From assembly GCA_003169975.1 (NCBI GenBank), contig PNAA01000024.1:223273-287272 (forward strand): a stretch of 64,000 bases of DNA, in the 5' to 3' direction. The stretch is from Spartobacteria bacterium. GTDB lineage: Bacteria > Verrucomicrobiota > Verrucomicrobiia > Chthoniobacterales > UBA10450. A program made the position numbers and the translations under genes. Within the stretch, counting starts at the first letter, position 1. Every line of letters begins with the position of its first letter. The notes below the pieces were generated by a model. The model was given only the letters and a program-made list of their open reading frames with translations. It had not been told where the DNA came from and did no database searches. This document shows, piece by piece, positions 37,378 to 46,380 of this stretch.

Positions 37378-37785
37378 ATGAAAACAAAAACACTTGTCGC
37401 CGCGATCCTGCTTTCCTCTTGCCTAACGAGCTGGGCCTGGTTCCCCAGATCGATCACTCAGGAGAAGATCAACCAGATCCGGGTCGGCCAGACGACCGAG
37501 GCGGATCTGGTGAGGATGTTCGGACCGCCGACGACCAGGTATCTCGATCTTGTCCACATCATGTCGCTCGATTGGTTCCGCTCCGTCCCGATCCCACCCG
37601 GGGGGTATGTGCCGGTGCTCGGCGACCTCCTTGGCGGCCTTCGCGTGGAAGCGCAGCAACTCTCGGTTGTTCTCGATGCAAGTGGAAGAGTGGTCCGCTT
37701 CGACGCGCATAGTTCGAGAAACACCCTGACGACCGAGCCCCAGCGCACGATGATCACTGCGCACGTAACGCGCTACCCGAAGTAG
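37378..37785 (+). CDS. BamE/SmpA-like small outer-membrane lipoprotein
   Basis: 135 residues from the ATG at 37378. The signal TLVAAILLSSC is a lipobox with the acylated Cys at residue 15. ITQEKINQIRVGQTTEADLVRMFGPP is the classic BamE (SmpA/OmlA) alpha-alpha start, followed by strands LSVVLDASGRVVRF and TTEPQRTMITA. BamE-fold lipoproteins support the beta-barrel assembly machine; many paralogues have other partners. The longer frame from 37300 would bury the signal peptide. Confidence 0.75.
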   Translation: MKTKTLVAAILLSSCLTSWAWFPRSITQEKINQIRVGQTTEADLVRMFGPPTTRYLDLVHIMSLDWFRSVPIPPGGYVPVLGDLLGGLRVEAQQLSVVLDASGRVVRFDAHSSRNTLTTEPQRTMITAHVTRYPK

Positions 37786-37833
37786 CCACCGGCCGGATTT
37801 TCGGCGCAGCAATCCTCCCCGCAACGAGTCCCG

Positions 37834-38217
37834 CTATCTTCTGGCCGGCGCGTCGGCTTTCCGTCGGGAGCCGGCCTCCTGCAAGGCCTGCTCGAGACGA
37901 GCTCCACTGACCGGCTTTTGCAGCACGGCGAGCGCGCCGGAGGATTCCGGTGTGAGTTCGGTTCGTTCCCCGAAGCCCGAGAGAAATAGCACGCAGCCGC
38001 CGGGATCGTCGCTCAGGATATTGCGACACGCGGTCAGGCCGTTCAGCTTCGCCATCGCGAAGTCCATCAGCACGACATCTGGTTTGGACCGGCGATACGA
38101 TCGGATCGCGTCGAGTCCGCAATGCACGACCCCGACCACCTCGTGCCCGTAGGTGTGCACGAGGTCGGCCAGCGCGGTGGCGAAGATTTTCTCGTCATCG
38201 GCAATCAACACGCGCAC
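37834..38217 (-). CDS. Stand-alone response regulator receiver
   Basis: 127 residues, a single CheY-like receiver domain. The acidic pocket is ADDEK (residues 6-10), the phosphoacceptor is Asp52 in DVVLMDFAM, the switch Ser lies in CVLFLSGFGE and the conserved Lys in VLQKPVSG. No output domain follows. The cognate histidine kinase is not in the window. It probably acts by protein-protein contact. Confidence 0.9.
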   Translation of the reverse strand: MRVLIADDEKIFATALADLVHTYGHEVVGVVHCGLDAIRSYRRSKPDVVLMDFAMAKLNGLTACRNILSDDPGGCVLFLSGFGERTELTPESSGALAVLQKPVSGARLEQALQEAGSRRKADAPARR

Positions 38218-38370
38218 AAACTAAGGAGCAGAAGGTTTCGTGCCTCCGCGCAGAATTTATTATTCCCCGGCGGATGCCTTCGTCGGGGGCACAATTGTCC
38301 GTTCGATTCGCGGGTCAGGCACCAGCCAAATAACGGCCACCACGACGTAGAGCGCGCACGAGATCAAGGA

Positions 38371-38859
38371 CTAAACAAGCGCCAATGCGATCGCCGTCGC
38401 GTAGATAACAGGAGACAGCTTGCCCTTCCAGTCGCTCCCGACGGCGCGGGCAAGCTGGCAATCCGGCCCTTCCGCCTTGATCAATGAACGCTGCAACAGC
38501 CGATAGGCGCAGGCCGCACAGAGCAGGATCACCCCGTAGAGCGCGACCGGCAGCGGGGCGAAATGATTTTCACCCATCCAGCCGGTCACGAAAGGAATGA
38601 GCGAGAGCCAGAAAAGCAGATGAAGATTTCCCCAGAGATTGCGACCGGTGATCCGCCCGACGGCCTGGAGCCTGTGGTGGTGATTATTCCAATAGATCCC
38701 GAGAAAGACGAAGCTCAGCACGTAGCTGACGAAGATCGGCCAGAGCGCCGTGAGCGCGGCGAGGCTGGCTTCGTGCGGCACCCTCAACTCCAGCACCATG
38801 ATCGTAATAATAATCGCGAAAACGCCGTCGCTGAACGCTTCGAGCCGATTCTTGCCCAT
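38371..38859 (-). CDS. TMEM175-like channel protein cut by an in-frame stop
   Basis: 162 residues up to a TAG at 38371-38373. It opens RLEAFSDGVFAIIITIMVLE, the FSD signature that lines the pore of bacterial TMEM175 (potassium) channels, and has five or so helices. After the TAG the same frame continues with ISCALYVVVAVIWLVPDPRI, the usual last helix and PD-x-R-I-E end of the family, to a stop at 38260. So the full gene is 38260-38859 with one nonsense codon: either a true loss, a sequencing error, or readthrough. Confidence 0.8.
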   Translation of the reverse strand: MGKNRLEAFSDGVFAIIITIMVLELRVPHEASLAALTALWPIFVSYVLSFVFLGIYWNNHHHRLQAVGRITGRNLWGNLHLLFWLSLIPFVTGWMGENHFAPLPVALYGVILLCAACAYRLLQRSLIKAEGPDCQLARAVGSDWKGKLSPVIYATAIALALV

Positions 38860-38915
38860 GTACGAATCTGGACTAACGACGCCTTAACCAAAAGTCAAAA
38901 TCGCCGCTCAGTGGC

Positions 38916-38999
38916 TGTAGCCGGGTTCGCTGACCCCCGGTCGCGCGTGTTTTGCAGCGATGCTTCAGGGAAAACCGGGGTCAGCGATCCCGGCTACAG
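38916..38999. repeat. Bipartite GTAGCCGGG palindromic element
   Basis: Left arm TGTAGCCGGGTTCGCTGACC, a ~28-base spacer containing TTTTGCAGCGATGCTTCAGGG, and a right arm ACCGGGGTCAGCGATCCCGG ending CTACAGG. The two outer arms are inverted copies of each other, and each arm is itself partly palindromic. Same architecture as 39607-39684. Confidence 0.85.
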
Positions 39000-39065
39000 G
39001 AATAAACGCCGACGCTGTTTCTCGTATTGAAAAGCTGTTCCCAACGGACTTGAATCATTCACGCT

Positions 39066-39605
39066 ATGAAAGCACTCATCTCCTTCGCCATCTTCATCAT
39101 GCTTCCGTTTGCTGTCCTGCGCGCTGAGGATTCCTCGGCGGGGACTACGAAGGGAACCACCGGTCGCGTCGCGTTTGCACAGTATTGTTTCTGGACCGGC
39201 GAGATGGAGCTGGGCCAGATCGAGGGCGTCGTTCGCACCGAAGCCGGCTACTTCCAAGGGCGCGAGGTTACACTGGTCGATTACGACCCAGCCCGCATTT
39301 CACTGGATAAACTGGCCAGCCAGGCCAGACGAGCCGGCGTCGCCGACCGCATCTATTTGCCGGCTGGCGCACAGCTTTCCGGGACCGCTGTCGCTGGAGT
39401 GAATATCGGCGAGCCGCTTGATGGAAGCTATCGCACCGCTCCAGCCAGTGACCAGAAGAAGCAACTTGAAGGCACGCCCTACGCCGGGCTCAAGCTCACG
39501 CCCGAACAGGCGACGAAAGTCAATGCCTTCGTGCGCGTGAATCCCTCCAAGGCGCTGGAGTGGATACCGGCCGCGCTGCGCGACAAGCTGGCCGCCGCGA
39601 GATGA
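39066..39605 (+). CDS. Exported MsrA-like protein
   Basis: 179 residues. Signal peptide MKALISFAIFIMLPFAVLRA. The mature part, VAFAQYCFWTGEMELGQIEG, parallels the MsrA active site GCFWG-x-E with Cys41, and GYFQGREVTLVDYDPARISLDKL matches the region after it. The protein lacks the exact GCFWG motif, so peptide-methionine (S)-sulfoxide reductase activity in the periplasm is likely but not certain. The C-terminal ~50 residues (LEGTPYAGLKLTPEQATKVNA) are an added helical tail. Confidence 0.72.
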   Translation: MKALISFAIFIMLPFAVLRAEDSSAGTTKGTTGRVAFAQYCFWTGEMELGQIEGVVRTEAGYFQGREVTLVDYDPARISLDKLASQARRAGVADRIYLPAGAQLSGTAVAGVNIGEPLDGSYRTAPASDQKKQLEGTPYAGLKLTPEQATKVNAFVRVNPSKALEWIPAALRDKLAAAR

Positions 39606-39606
39606 C

Positions 39607-39684
39607 TATAGTCGGGCTCGCTGACCCCGGACGCGCATCTTATCGCGACGTTTAGGGAACCGGGGTCAGCGACCCCGGCTACAA
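39607..39684. repeat. Bipartite GTAGCCGGG palindromic element
   Basis: Left arm GTCGGGCTCGCTGACCCCGG, a ~28-base spacer with TATCGCGACGTTTAGGGAA, and right arm CCGGGGTCAGCGACCCCGGC with TACA. It sits directly after the MsrA-like stop, where it could also act as a transcription stop. Confidence 0.85.
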
Positions 39685-39777
39685 GGAATCCAAGAAATCC
39701 GTGCGATTCGCGGCAAGAGCCGAAAGCCGTGGCGCGGGGAGAGGGCGGGGCGAGGGGTGGGACTCGCATGCCTCCCG

Positions 39778-39900
39778 CGGGTGGCACCGGGCAGCACCAT
39801 CTCCGGGAAGCGGATCGATGCGCGGACGGTCGAGATCTCGGGCAAACTCAAGCGCAAACTGGTTTACACGCAGCGGATGGAGCTAGCGAAGATGAGCGGG
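39778..39900 (+). pseudogene. Fragment of a secreted small protein (STISGKRIDARTVEI)
   Basis: The frame contains GSTISGKRIDARTVEISGKL followed by KLVYTQRMELAK. This resembles the conserved middle of a family of small proteins with an x-KRIDDRTxEV-x-x-KxxGKV pattern. No start, signal or C-terminus is present, so it is a relic within the ~500-base gap 39606-40099, which otherwise holds repeats only. Confidence 0.4.
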
Positions 39901-40099
39901 AGTAGTGCTTCGTTGCTCCTTCACTCGTTAGCGGCGCGATCGCGCCGCACTGCTTGGGAAGTTAGGCTTTCCGCCTGACTCGACCGGCGGCCGTGTCGCT
40001 CCCCGGGTCGTTTCAAACCCTATCCGTGTCATCTGCGCAATCCATGTTTGCATACAGAAAGGAGAATTTGGTCAGCGGATGATTCGGATTTAGCGGACC

Positions 40100-40324
40100 T
40101 TAACTAAACCTTCGTTGGGGCATCGCTGCCGCGCCGCCCCCGCGCCTTCTCCGCGGCCGTTTCGGGTCGATGCGGTGATGGATCATGGCGGACCATTTGT
40201 CCAGGTCGCTGATTCGATCGGCGAGCAACGCCACGCCGGCACGGGAAAGGAGAACGTTCGGGAACATTTCCGCCAGCAATTTTTCCAGCGGCTCGTCGTT
40301 ATTCGCTGCGGGAAAATATGGCAT
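40100..40324 (-). CDS. Small hypothetical protein
   Basis: 74 residues, preceded on its strand by a perfect AGGAGG ribosome-binding site 8 bases before the ATG, which is the main support. The sequence (MPYFPAANNDEPLEKLLAEM, then VALLADRISDLDKWSAM) is helical and acidic, ending in a basic RPRRRR tail that could bind nucleic acid. No family recognised. Confidence 0.55.
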   Translation of the reverse strand: MPYFPAANNDEPLEKLLAEMFPNVLLSRAGVALLADRISDLDKWSAMIHHRIDPKRPRRRRGGGAAAMPQRRFS

Positions 40325-40478
40325 GAATCAATTCCTCCTGGTGCAGAGGAAAGGGCCGTGCCCGCGGTCGATTGACGCTGCAGAAGTGAGCCCCTCACTA
40401 CGTCCGATCGAGCGCTTGTCCAACGATATTCGCAAAGGTCGCGGGTAACGGTGGGCGGCGAGCGCGCCGCGCCCTCCT

Positions 40479-40503
40479 GGTGGCCGGGGTCGCTGACCCC
40501 GGA
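40479..40503. repeat. Single palindrome of the GTAGCCGGGGTC family
   Basis: GGCCGGGGTCGCTGACCCCGG, a near-perfect inverted repeat; one arm only, without the second arm of the bipartite form. Confidence 0.8.
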
Positions 40504-40596
40504 AGGAGAAAAACAATTGGACTTCGGATGACGCGGATTCGAAGGATAAGTCCCCTGAAGTTGGCCCGTCGTCCCCGCGCCTCCGGCTCAGACCGA

Positions 40597-40953
40597 TTAT
40601 TTCTGCAAGTAAGTGGCCGTTCTGGCCGAAATATCGGCCACCCGTTGGGCTTGCTGCGGTATCATCTTCTCTGATACTCGCCGAAGCTTCGGCGGCCACT
40701 CCCGAACCTGTGCGTCCAGATCGATATAACGGACGGTGACGCTCATGTCGCCGCCTTTAAGCCTGCTCGCGACCCGGATGTATTCGTTCGCCACCTTCTC
40801 GTAATCGTTGATCATCGCATCGACTTCGTTGACGGGCGTGGCGGCGCCATTGGTCGTGGTGGCGATCTGACTTTCCTTGCCGCAACTGCTTAACCCGACC
40901 GCAAACACAGCGAAGAGAGCGAGGGGCATGAGGAATCGGAACGTTTGTTTCAC
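40597..40953 (-). CDS. Small lipoprotein
   Basis: 118 residues. Signal peptide LMPLALFAVFAVGLSSC gives a canonical lipobox (LSSC). The mature part is a mostly helical domain (VDAMINDYEKVANEYIRVASRL and RRVSEKMIPQQAQRVADIS) that should form a helical hairpin. Function not known. Confidence 0.75.
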   Translation of the reverse strand: MKQTFRFLMPLALFAVFAVGLSSCGKESQIATTTNGAATPVNEVDAMINDYEKVANEYIRVASRLKGGDMSVTVRYIDLDAQVREWPPKLRRVSEKMIPQQAQRVADISARTATYLQK

Positions 40954-41150
40954 GAGTTTTTCTGTTTGGAGATGAATTCTATCTTAGAGCGCCCGGGCGA
41001 CGCAATATTATTAGATTGCAAGCCTGCGAACCGCTTTCGAATTGCAGCGCAAGCGCTCTGTTCACTTCACTTCGTCGCGATTTCCTGCTCCCGGAATCGT
41101 CGACCGGGGTTCGTGTGCGCGCAGGCATCCATTTTGCTCTGGCACAGGGG

Positions 41151-41597
41151 ATGGATCTCTACGACGTGAAAGGGCGAGGCTTTGCGAGCCCGCTGAATTC
41201 CCGCGAGATTTCGCAGCTCGTTCGTGGCGGGCAATTCGGCCTGCGCCTGCCCTGCAAGCCCAGAGATGAAGCGACCTGGCGAACGATCGATGAACTTTTC
41301 CCATTGCTAAAATACGAAGCGGCCGCGCGGCCGCTCCACTTCCGCGACGCGGGGCGATCACGCAAGACTGGTCCGGTTATTTCGGCGTGTGCGCTGATTG
41401 TCGCGCTTCTCGGCATGACCATTTTTCACCTTTGGATTCAAAGCGCCCCGACAGCCGGGAGGCGATCTGACCAGCAACCTCAGACAACCGGACGTGTAGT
41501 CGCTCGGCTTGCCCAGACAGCTCCGATCACATCCTCCCGCCCCGCCCGACCGCTCGGGGAAGGCCCCGTGATCGCAGATCAGCGACGCATCAGGTAG
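41151..41597 (+). CDS. Single-pass membrane protein with GYF-like N-terminal region
   Basis: 148 residues from the ATG at 41151. The N-terminal ~50 residues (SPLNSREISQLVRGGQFGLR, PCKPRDEATWRTIDELFPLLKY) resemble GYF_2/DUF4339-type modules, in which a short motif and a WR-x-I-DE-x-FP core bind Pro-rich peptides. A membrane helix follows (VISACALIVALLGMTIFHLW), then a short polar tail. So an inner-membrane protein with a cytoplasmic adaptor domain. Upstream starts are open but not conserved. Confidence 0.6.
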   Translation: MDLYDVKGRGFASPLNSREISQLVRGGQFGLRLPCKPRDEATWRTIDELFPLLKYEAAARPLHFRDAGRSRKTGPVISACALIVALLGMTIFHLWIQSAPTAGRRSDQQPQTTGRVVARLAQTAPITSSRPARPLGEGPVIADQRRIR

Positions 41598-41669
41598 GGG
41601 AACACATGCGCCCGCGCGCGGATGCGAGCTTCGATTTCCGCCCACGGACCTTTCTGGGGAGATACGATT

Positions 41670-41891
41670 TCACGGTTGCATGAGGCGATCGAACCGGGCC
41701 CATGACATCCGCCGTCCGATTTTCCGATTGTGTCCATACCATGTGACCGATCCGCGCCCGACGATCAAGGTGCCAAACTTCTCGCCTTGCGAGAAGATGT
41801 CGAAATCGACCGAGGTGCCTGCCTTACTGAGCTCAAACACTTTCATGTTTGCCTGGACCGAGAAATTCCGCTTCGTTTTGCGACGTGCCAT
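41670..41891 (-). CDS. Small conserved hypothetical protein
   Basis: 73 residues from the ATG at 41891. The sequence RNFSVQANMKVFELSKAGTS, then GEKFGTLIVGRGSVTWYGHN and GRRMSWARFDRLM is compact and basic and resembles a small family found in many soil bacteria. Function is unknown; the strand pattern suggests a small nucleic-acid-binding or beta-barrel protein. Confidence 0.6.
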   Translation of the reverse strand: MARRKTKRNFSVQANMKVFELSKAGTSVDFDIFSQGEKFGTLIVGRGSVTWYGHNRKIGRRMSWARFDRLMQP

Positions 41892-41983
41892 CCGGGCGTT
41901 GTAGCGAACGTCGATCGCCCTGTCGAAACAATTGAACCAGCGGATAGCGGCTTTATCGGCTGGGAATCGTCGTAGCCGGTTCA

Positions 41984-42412
41984 CTAACACCGGCATGACT
42001 GGGAGCCGTGACCGTTCGGCAACCGGTCGTGACAGGATTGCCCGACGAGCTTACAAGGCACGGAAGTGTCCTCATCAAACGAGTAGACGGCGCACATTCG
42101 GTGATAGCCATCCGCGATGATGAGCTTGCCGTGGTCGGGATCTCTGACGAGGAGGAGCGGTGAGAGCTTTTTTCCGGCCGCAATCTTTTTCTGATTTTGG
42201 CGCACGTGAGAATTAGTCGCTCCCAGCAAAGGTAACTCCGAGGCGCGAAAGATATCTTTCGCCTTAAATGATGTCATGGGCGCATCGGCGAGTGCCTTGG
42301 CATAGCAGGCCGCGGTTTCTTCATCATAGAGCAGAGTTAGATAGGACTCCGCCGCCGGATAATCATGTTTTTCAGGCTTCCGCAGCCATTTGTCTTTTGA
42401 TCGTTTGCTCAT
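41984..42412 (-). CDS. ParB/sulfiredoxin-like domain protein
   Basis: 142 residues from the ATG at 42412. The core reads KAKDIFRASELPLLGATNSH, then KLSPLLLVRDPDHGKLIIADGYHRMCAVYSF, in which the DGYHR motif matches the G-x-H/N-R signature of the ParB N-terminal nuclease fold. No helix-turn-helix is present, so it is not a partition protein. The end GQSCHDRLPNGHGSQSCRC looks foreign to the family, and the true C-terminus may be shifted by a late frameshift. Confidence 0.55.
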   Translation of the reverse strand: MSKRSKDKWLRKPEKHDYPAAESYLTLLYDEETAACYAKALADAPMTSFKAKDIFRASELPLLGATNSHVRQNQKKIAAGKKLSPLLLVRDPDHGKLIIADGYHRMCAVYSFDEDTSVPCKLVGQSCHDRLPNGHGSQSCRC

Positions 42413-42635
42413 GATGCCTCTTTCAGAAAGAGCCAATGCGGAGGGCTCGAGCTTCCAAGATGGCCTCCTTTTTACGCGCGCTTCAAATCAGTAGCAATCC
42501 CGCCGAGGCGGCGCGGCTTCTCGCACTGGAGCGCGAGAAACAGAAAACCGGCGCGGGAGGCCCAGGCCTTTCACCTGTGCTTCATCCCGTCGCCGGATCT
42601 GCGCCAAAGTCTTTACGCGCGTTGCGCGCCTTCTG

Positions 42636-43670
42636 TTATTGTCCTGGCTCGCCTGGACCGCGCTTATTCTTTTTGCCGGGTTTCTCGGCCTTGGCCGGGG
42701 CGCGACCATGAGCCGCGGGTCCCGGTCGCCGAGTCGCCGCTTGCGGCGGTCGATGCGGCGCTCCGGGTGCTGCCGCATGCCGCACCGGGTGCGGACCGGC
42801 GGCCGCGTTGTGGGCCACACCATTCTGTTTCGTCCGCACTGCTTTCGGAGCATGCGTTGCCGCGGCTTTCCTGGTCTGAGCGGTTTTCGGCACCGGTTGT
42901 GAACCATGAGCTGCTTCGGCGGCTCCGCTCTTCAGTTTTCCACCCTTGTTCTTCCCACCAGCGGGCGCTGCCGCGGCCGTCTGCGCTCCGCTCTGACGGT
43001 TGAGTGCCTTGATCGCCGCCGGATTAGGCTTTCCATGATTGTTCGGCGCGCGCAGCGCGGGATCCTTTTTCGCTTCTGCGACGCGTGAGCGCTGTGCCGA
43101 GGTTGGCGGGACGTGCTTCGCTTTCGCTGCGCCCAGTTCCTGCGCGGTGGGCTTGGCGGTTGCGCCGCCCGGGCCGTTGAAGCTGGCGCGGCTGCCGGCA
43201 TTTGCGACCTTGTTGTTGACGTAGGTGTTGTGAATCACCGTGGTATTCACCCGGGTCACAGCCGTGTTATACCGAAAAACACCGCCGGCCCATTCGCCGC
43301 CATAATAGCCGGTGCCGACGTAGCCAAAGCCGTAGTTGATCCCGCCGTAGAAACCCACGGTTGGGCCCCAGTAGCCCTGGTTGAACAAGTAGTGACCACC
43401 GCGGTAACCCCAGTAGCCGGGCGTCCAGAGCAATCCGACGGCAGGTGGAGCGACCCAGACGCCGGGGACCCAATAATAACCGGAATTGGCGTAGTCCCAG
43501 TAGCCAGGAGTCCAAAGGTAGCCGTCGACCGGACAGAGCGGTTGCTCGTAAACCGGGATCGCGGGTGGAGCGATCGCCACCGAAATGCCGACGTAGGCAG
43601 AAGAAGAAGCCAGCGGGAGCCCTGCGAAGAGCAGCGCCGCGAGCACGATGGAAGGAAGTTTTATTTTCAT
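42636..43670 (-). CDS. YXWGXW repeat-containing secreted protein
   Basis: 344 residues. After the signal peptide (SIVLAALLFAGLPLASSSA), residues ~40-130 contain several Tyr/Trp/Gly repeats (YLWTPGYWDYA, YYWVPGVWV, LLWTPGYWGYRGGHYLF), the YXWGXW repeat. A Tyr/Gly-rich region follows, then ~190 residues of Ala/Pro/Lys-rich low complexity ending KPGKKNKRGPGEPGQ. Such proteins are exported and may bind cell-surface glycans or metals; the exact role is unknown. Confidence 0.8.
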   Translation of the reverse strand: MKIKLPSIVLAALLFAGLPLASSSAYVGISVAIAPPAIPVYEQPLCPVDGYLWTPGYWDYANSGYYWVPGVWVAPPAVGLLWTPGYWGYRGGHYLFNQGYWGPTVGFYGGINYGFGYVGTGYYGGEWAGGVFRYNTAVTRVNTTVIHNTYVNNKVANAGSRASFNGPGGATAKPTAQELGAAKAKHVPPTSAQRSRVAEAKKDPALRAPNNHGKPNPAAIKALNRQSGAQTAAAAPAGGKNKGGKLKSGAAEAAHGSQPVPKTAQTRKAAATHAPKAVRTKQNGVAHNAAAGPHPVRHAAAPGAPHRPPQAATRRPGPAAHGRAPAKAEKPGKKNKRGPGEPGQ

Positions 43671-43844
43671 TTTCAGTTGTAATATGGAGTTGAAACAAGA
43701 GACGCGACCGCGTCGCGAAGTATTCAAACAAAACCCTTCCGGGGCTTCATAGAGCGGGCGTCGCAACAATAGGCAATCGGATCAGCGGCGCAAACGCGCG
43801 TATTTGTCTGCCGGCAAGGCCCTCCCGGGCGCTTCCATCGCGTC

Positions 43845-43873
43845 TGTAGCCGGGGTTGGCTGACCCGGCCGGG
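43845..43873. repeat. Decayed palindrome of the GTAGCCGGGGTC family
   Basis: TGTAGCCGGGGTTGGCTGACCCGGCCGGG; several mismatches against the consensus. The surrounding 43671-43995 gap holds nothing else apart from a short CACGGATGACA motif seen in other gaps. Confidence 0.7.
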
Positions 43874-43995
43874 AAAAGGCGTTACGACACGGATGACAAG
43901 AAATTAGCGGTTGGACCTCGAAACAATGGCAAGGCGCAGCTGCCCGCCCGCCGCGGGGCGAGCAGCCGCTTTGATTCCCGAATTACATCGACGCC

Positions 43996-44466
43996 TTACT
44001 GCCTATCGTAGTAGGCTTTATCGACGTGTTTCTCCCCCTTCGCATCCGTCATGGAGGTCGTGACCAAACGGGACTTGCCGTTTTTGGCCACGACGATCGT
44101 GCCTGTTTGCACGACTTTGCCCCCCTTCATCACGGTCATGTCGTTGGTCTCCTCGTTCACCATCTTAAAGGCGATCGCGTCAGCGGAAGGGCTCCCTTTT
44201 ATTTTACGCGACTTGCCGTCGAATTTCCCCATCCAAGTCCAATGGACGGCTTTGCCGTCTTTATCCACGCCATCGACGGTGAGCTTCATCATGTCGCCTT
44301 TGGCCGCAGTGTAGGTCACGGTCGTATTTTTGGTACTTCCGGGTCCGAACTTCGACTTGGCTTCGTTGAGCTTCCAGGTGCCCATGTGGGCGCTGGCAGC
44401 GAAGGTTGCCGCCGCCGCCGTTAACCACAGCGCCGCGGCCACTAGCATAGTACGATTGTTTCTCAT
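43996..44466 (-). CDS. Small secreted beta-barrel-like protein
   Basis: 156 residues from the ATG at 44466. Signal peptide TMLVAAALWLTAAAATFAASA. Mature start HMGTWKLNEAKSKFGPG, then strands TVTYTAAKGDMMKLTVDGVD, VHWTWMGKFDGK, AIAFKMVNEETNDMTVMKGG and SRLVTTSMTDAKGEKHVDKAYYDR. This G-x-W-KLN-x-AKSK pattern is common in secreted lipocalin-like proteins of soil bacteria. No enzymatic role known. Confidence 0.72.
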   Translation of the reverse strand: MRNNRTMLVAAALWLTAAAATFAASAHMGTWKLNEAKSKFGPGSTKNTTVTYTAAKGDMMKLTVDGVDKDGKAVHWTWMGKFDGKSRKIKGSPSADAIAFKMVNEETNDMTVMKGGKVVQTGTIVVAKNGKSRLVTTSMTDAKGEKHVDKAYYDRQ

Positions 44467-44669
44467 GCCGCGATTTCGAGCAGGTTCTCCGGGAGACGTC
44501 AACCGAAATAATTGGAAAGCGCGAATCGCGAATGGTGAATCGTCGGCCGGCGTACCTGCCACGGAGGGACGTGCTTTCGCAGGTCCCTGCTTTGAGGCGA
44601 TGGCGGGCGATGCGCCTGCCCGATTGCCGTGGACCTGATCCGCCTTTACGCGAAACGTTCCGCCGTGTG

Positions 44670-46274
44670 TCAAAACGCCGCCGAACGGATCGCGCCGAGA
44701 TCCAGCGCGACTTCCCTGGCCGCGCGTTCGCCGGTATCGATCGCTCCGTTCATGAACCCTTGGAAATCGATCGAGGTGTGCTCCCCGCAGAAATGACAGT
44801 TGCCTTCCGGCGCCCCCTCGATGCCGGCGAAGGCGGTGTATTGCCCCACTTTCCAATAGGAATAGGAACCTCGCGTCCACTGATAGCCGGTCCAGTATTC
44901 CAGGGCGGCTTTGCCATTGTAGCTGGCACCCAGGCCCGGTAACACCGGCTCGATCTGCGAGAGAAACAATTGCGCGCGCTCCTGTACTGTTCCGCGATTC
45001 ATCCCGGCACCGATCTTGCCGCCGGTATAATCAACCATGATCCCCGATTGCCCCGCTTGCGCCCGCGTCGCATCCCAGGTGTTTTGGTAACCGGTATCGG
45101 CATAACTGTCGCCGTTGCAGCCCAGCTCATTCCAGCGGCGGCTTGCAAACTGGAGTTGTAATTTCGAATTCGTGCCCATCCCCAACTGGTCGATGGCGGT
45201 CAGCTTCAGGGCGCTAAAGCCGGAGCGGGAGAGATCGACTGAATTGCGCAGGATCGAGAACGGCAACGCCAGCACCACCGTATCGGCGACGACTTCCCTC
45301 GTCGCTGCATCCTGCCGCAGGACCAGCTTGAAACGTCCGTCCGCGTTCCGCATGACCGCCCGCAATTCAGCGCCAAGCTCAATCTGGCCCGGCAATCGAT
45401 CCGCCAGGCCGCTGACGAGTTGGTCGTTTCCACCGCGAAGATGAAAGCGCTCGTCCGAGTCGCCGAAGATCTGGAACTCCTGTTTCGGAGAATAGCCGAG
45501 AAGATAGAGGAGATTTAGCCTGCTTTGTTCGTTAGTCTCCGCGCCGTATTCGATATTGTAGGCCACGTTCAGGAGCTGCCCGAGCGGCGAACTCACTCCT
45601 CCGGGAACGATCTGGTTGAGATAATCGACAATCGAGGTGCGATCGAGCTCGCGGCCGCGCGGCGTGTAATGATTGTAGAGTGTGGGGTAACCCGCTGCCG
45701 TCACATCCGCGCGCAACGACCGATCGATTTGCTGAAAATCGCGCGTCGCCTCATCGAACGGGTAAGTCTTGCCCTGGAAAAAGTAAAATGGCTCCGTGCC
45801 AGGCGGCTCCGCGGCGAGCAAATCGTCCAAGAGCAGGCCCAGCTCGCCCGCCAGCCTTTGCAACGCAACGTGTCCGGTGTCGATCAGTTCGCCCCCGCGC
45901 TCGGCGATCTGGCCCTCGTCAAAATAATTCCGCCGCGTCTGGCATCGTCCTCCGAGGTGCCCCGACGCCTCATAGATCGTGGCCCGGAAACCGGCTTGTT
46001 TCAGGCGCCAGGCACAGGTCAGCCCGGCGAGCCCGCCGCCCACGATCGCGATGCTCGCAGTTGAGTCAGCCGCCGCCGTCTTCACGAAACCGGTCGCGCC
46101 ACCCAATGCCGTAAGCAAAGAGGCCTTGGCCGCCGTCCCGAGAAACTGGCGCCGGGTGAGCTCTTTTTGCCGACGCTGGTCGATCACCCGCTCGAGTTCG
46201 ACGCCACGCCGGTGCGCCTCTGCGTTGACGGCAGCGAGTTGCCTGACAAATTGAGCGAGAGCGGAACGCGGCAT
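44670..46274 (-). CDS. Tat-exported flavin monoamine oxidase family protein
   Basis: 534 residues. After a charged ~38-residue leader there is a twin-arginine signal (TRRQFLGTAAKASLLTALGG). The FAD-binding motif SIAIVGGGLAGLTCAWRLK is at ~73-91, with ATIYEASGHLGGRCQTRRN after it. The C-terminal FAD contact ITGxxWxxTxxGxxxGAI is present as GEHTSIDFQGFMNGAIDTGER. It would oxidise amines in the periplasm, giving imine and H2O2. The unusual leader before the Tat motif could be removed if the start is elsewhere; no alternative is clear. Confidence 0.87.
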   Translation of the reverse strand: MPRSALAQFVRQLAAVNAEAHRRGVELERVIDQRRQKELTRRQFLGTAAKASLLTALGGATGFVKTAAADSTASIAIVGGGLAGLTCAWRLKQAGFRATIYEASGHLGGRCQTRRNYFDEGQIAERGGELIDTGHVALQRLAGELGLLLDDLLAAEPPGTEPFYFFQGKTYPFDEATRDFQQIDRSLRADVTAAGYPTLYNHYTPRGRELDRTSIVDYLNQIVPGGVSSPLGQLLNVAYNIEYGAETNEQSRLNLLYLLGYSPKQEFQIFGDSDERFHLRGGNDQLVSGLADRLPGQIELGAELRAVMRNADGRFKLVLRQDAATREVVADTVVLALPFSILRNSVDLSRSGFSALKLTAIDQLGMGTNSKLQLQFASRRWNELGCNGDSYADTGYQNTWDATRAQAGQSGIMVDYTGGKIGAGMNRGTVQERAQLFLSQIEPVLPGLGASYNGKAALEYWTGYQWTRGSYSYWKVGQYTAFAGIEGAPEGNCHFCGEHTSIDFQGFMNGAIDTGERAAREVALDLGAIRSAAF

Positions 46275-46380
46275 GGTGTTGTTGATCTTACCGACTTGTC
46301 CCCGTGAAAGACATGACAGAAATGCAGACGCAGCGTCAGGATACGCTCGGGTTCAATGATGCCGGTATCGAGGGTCGCCG

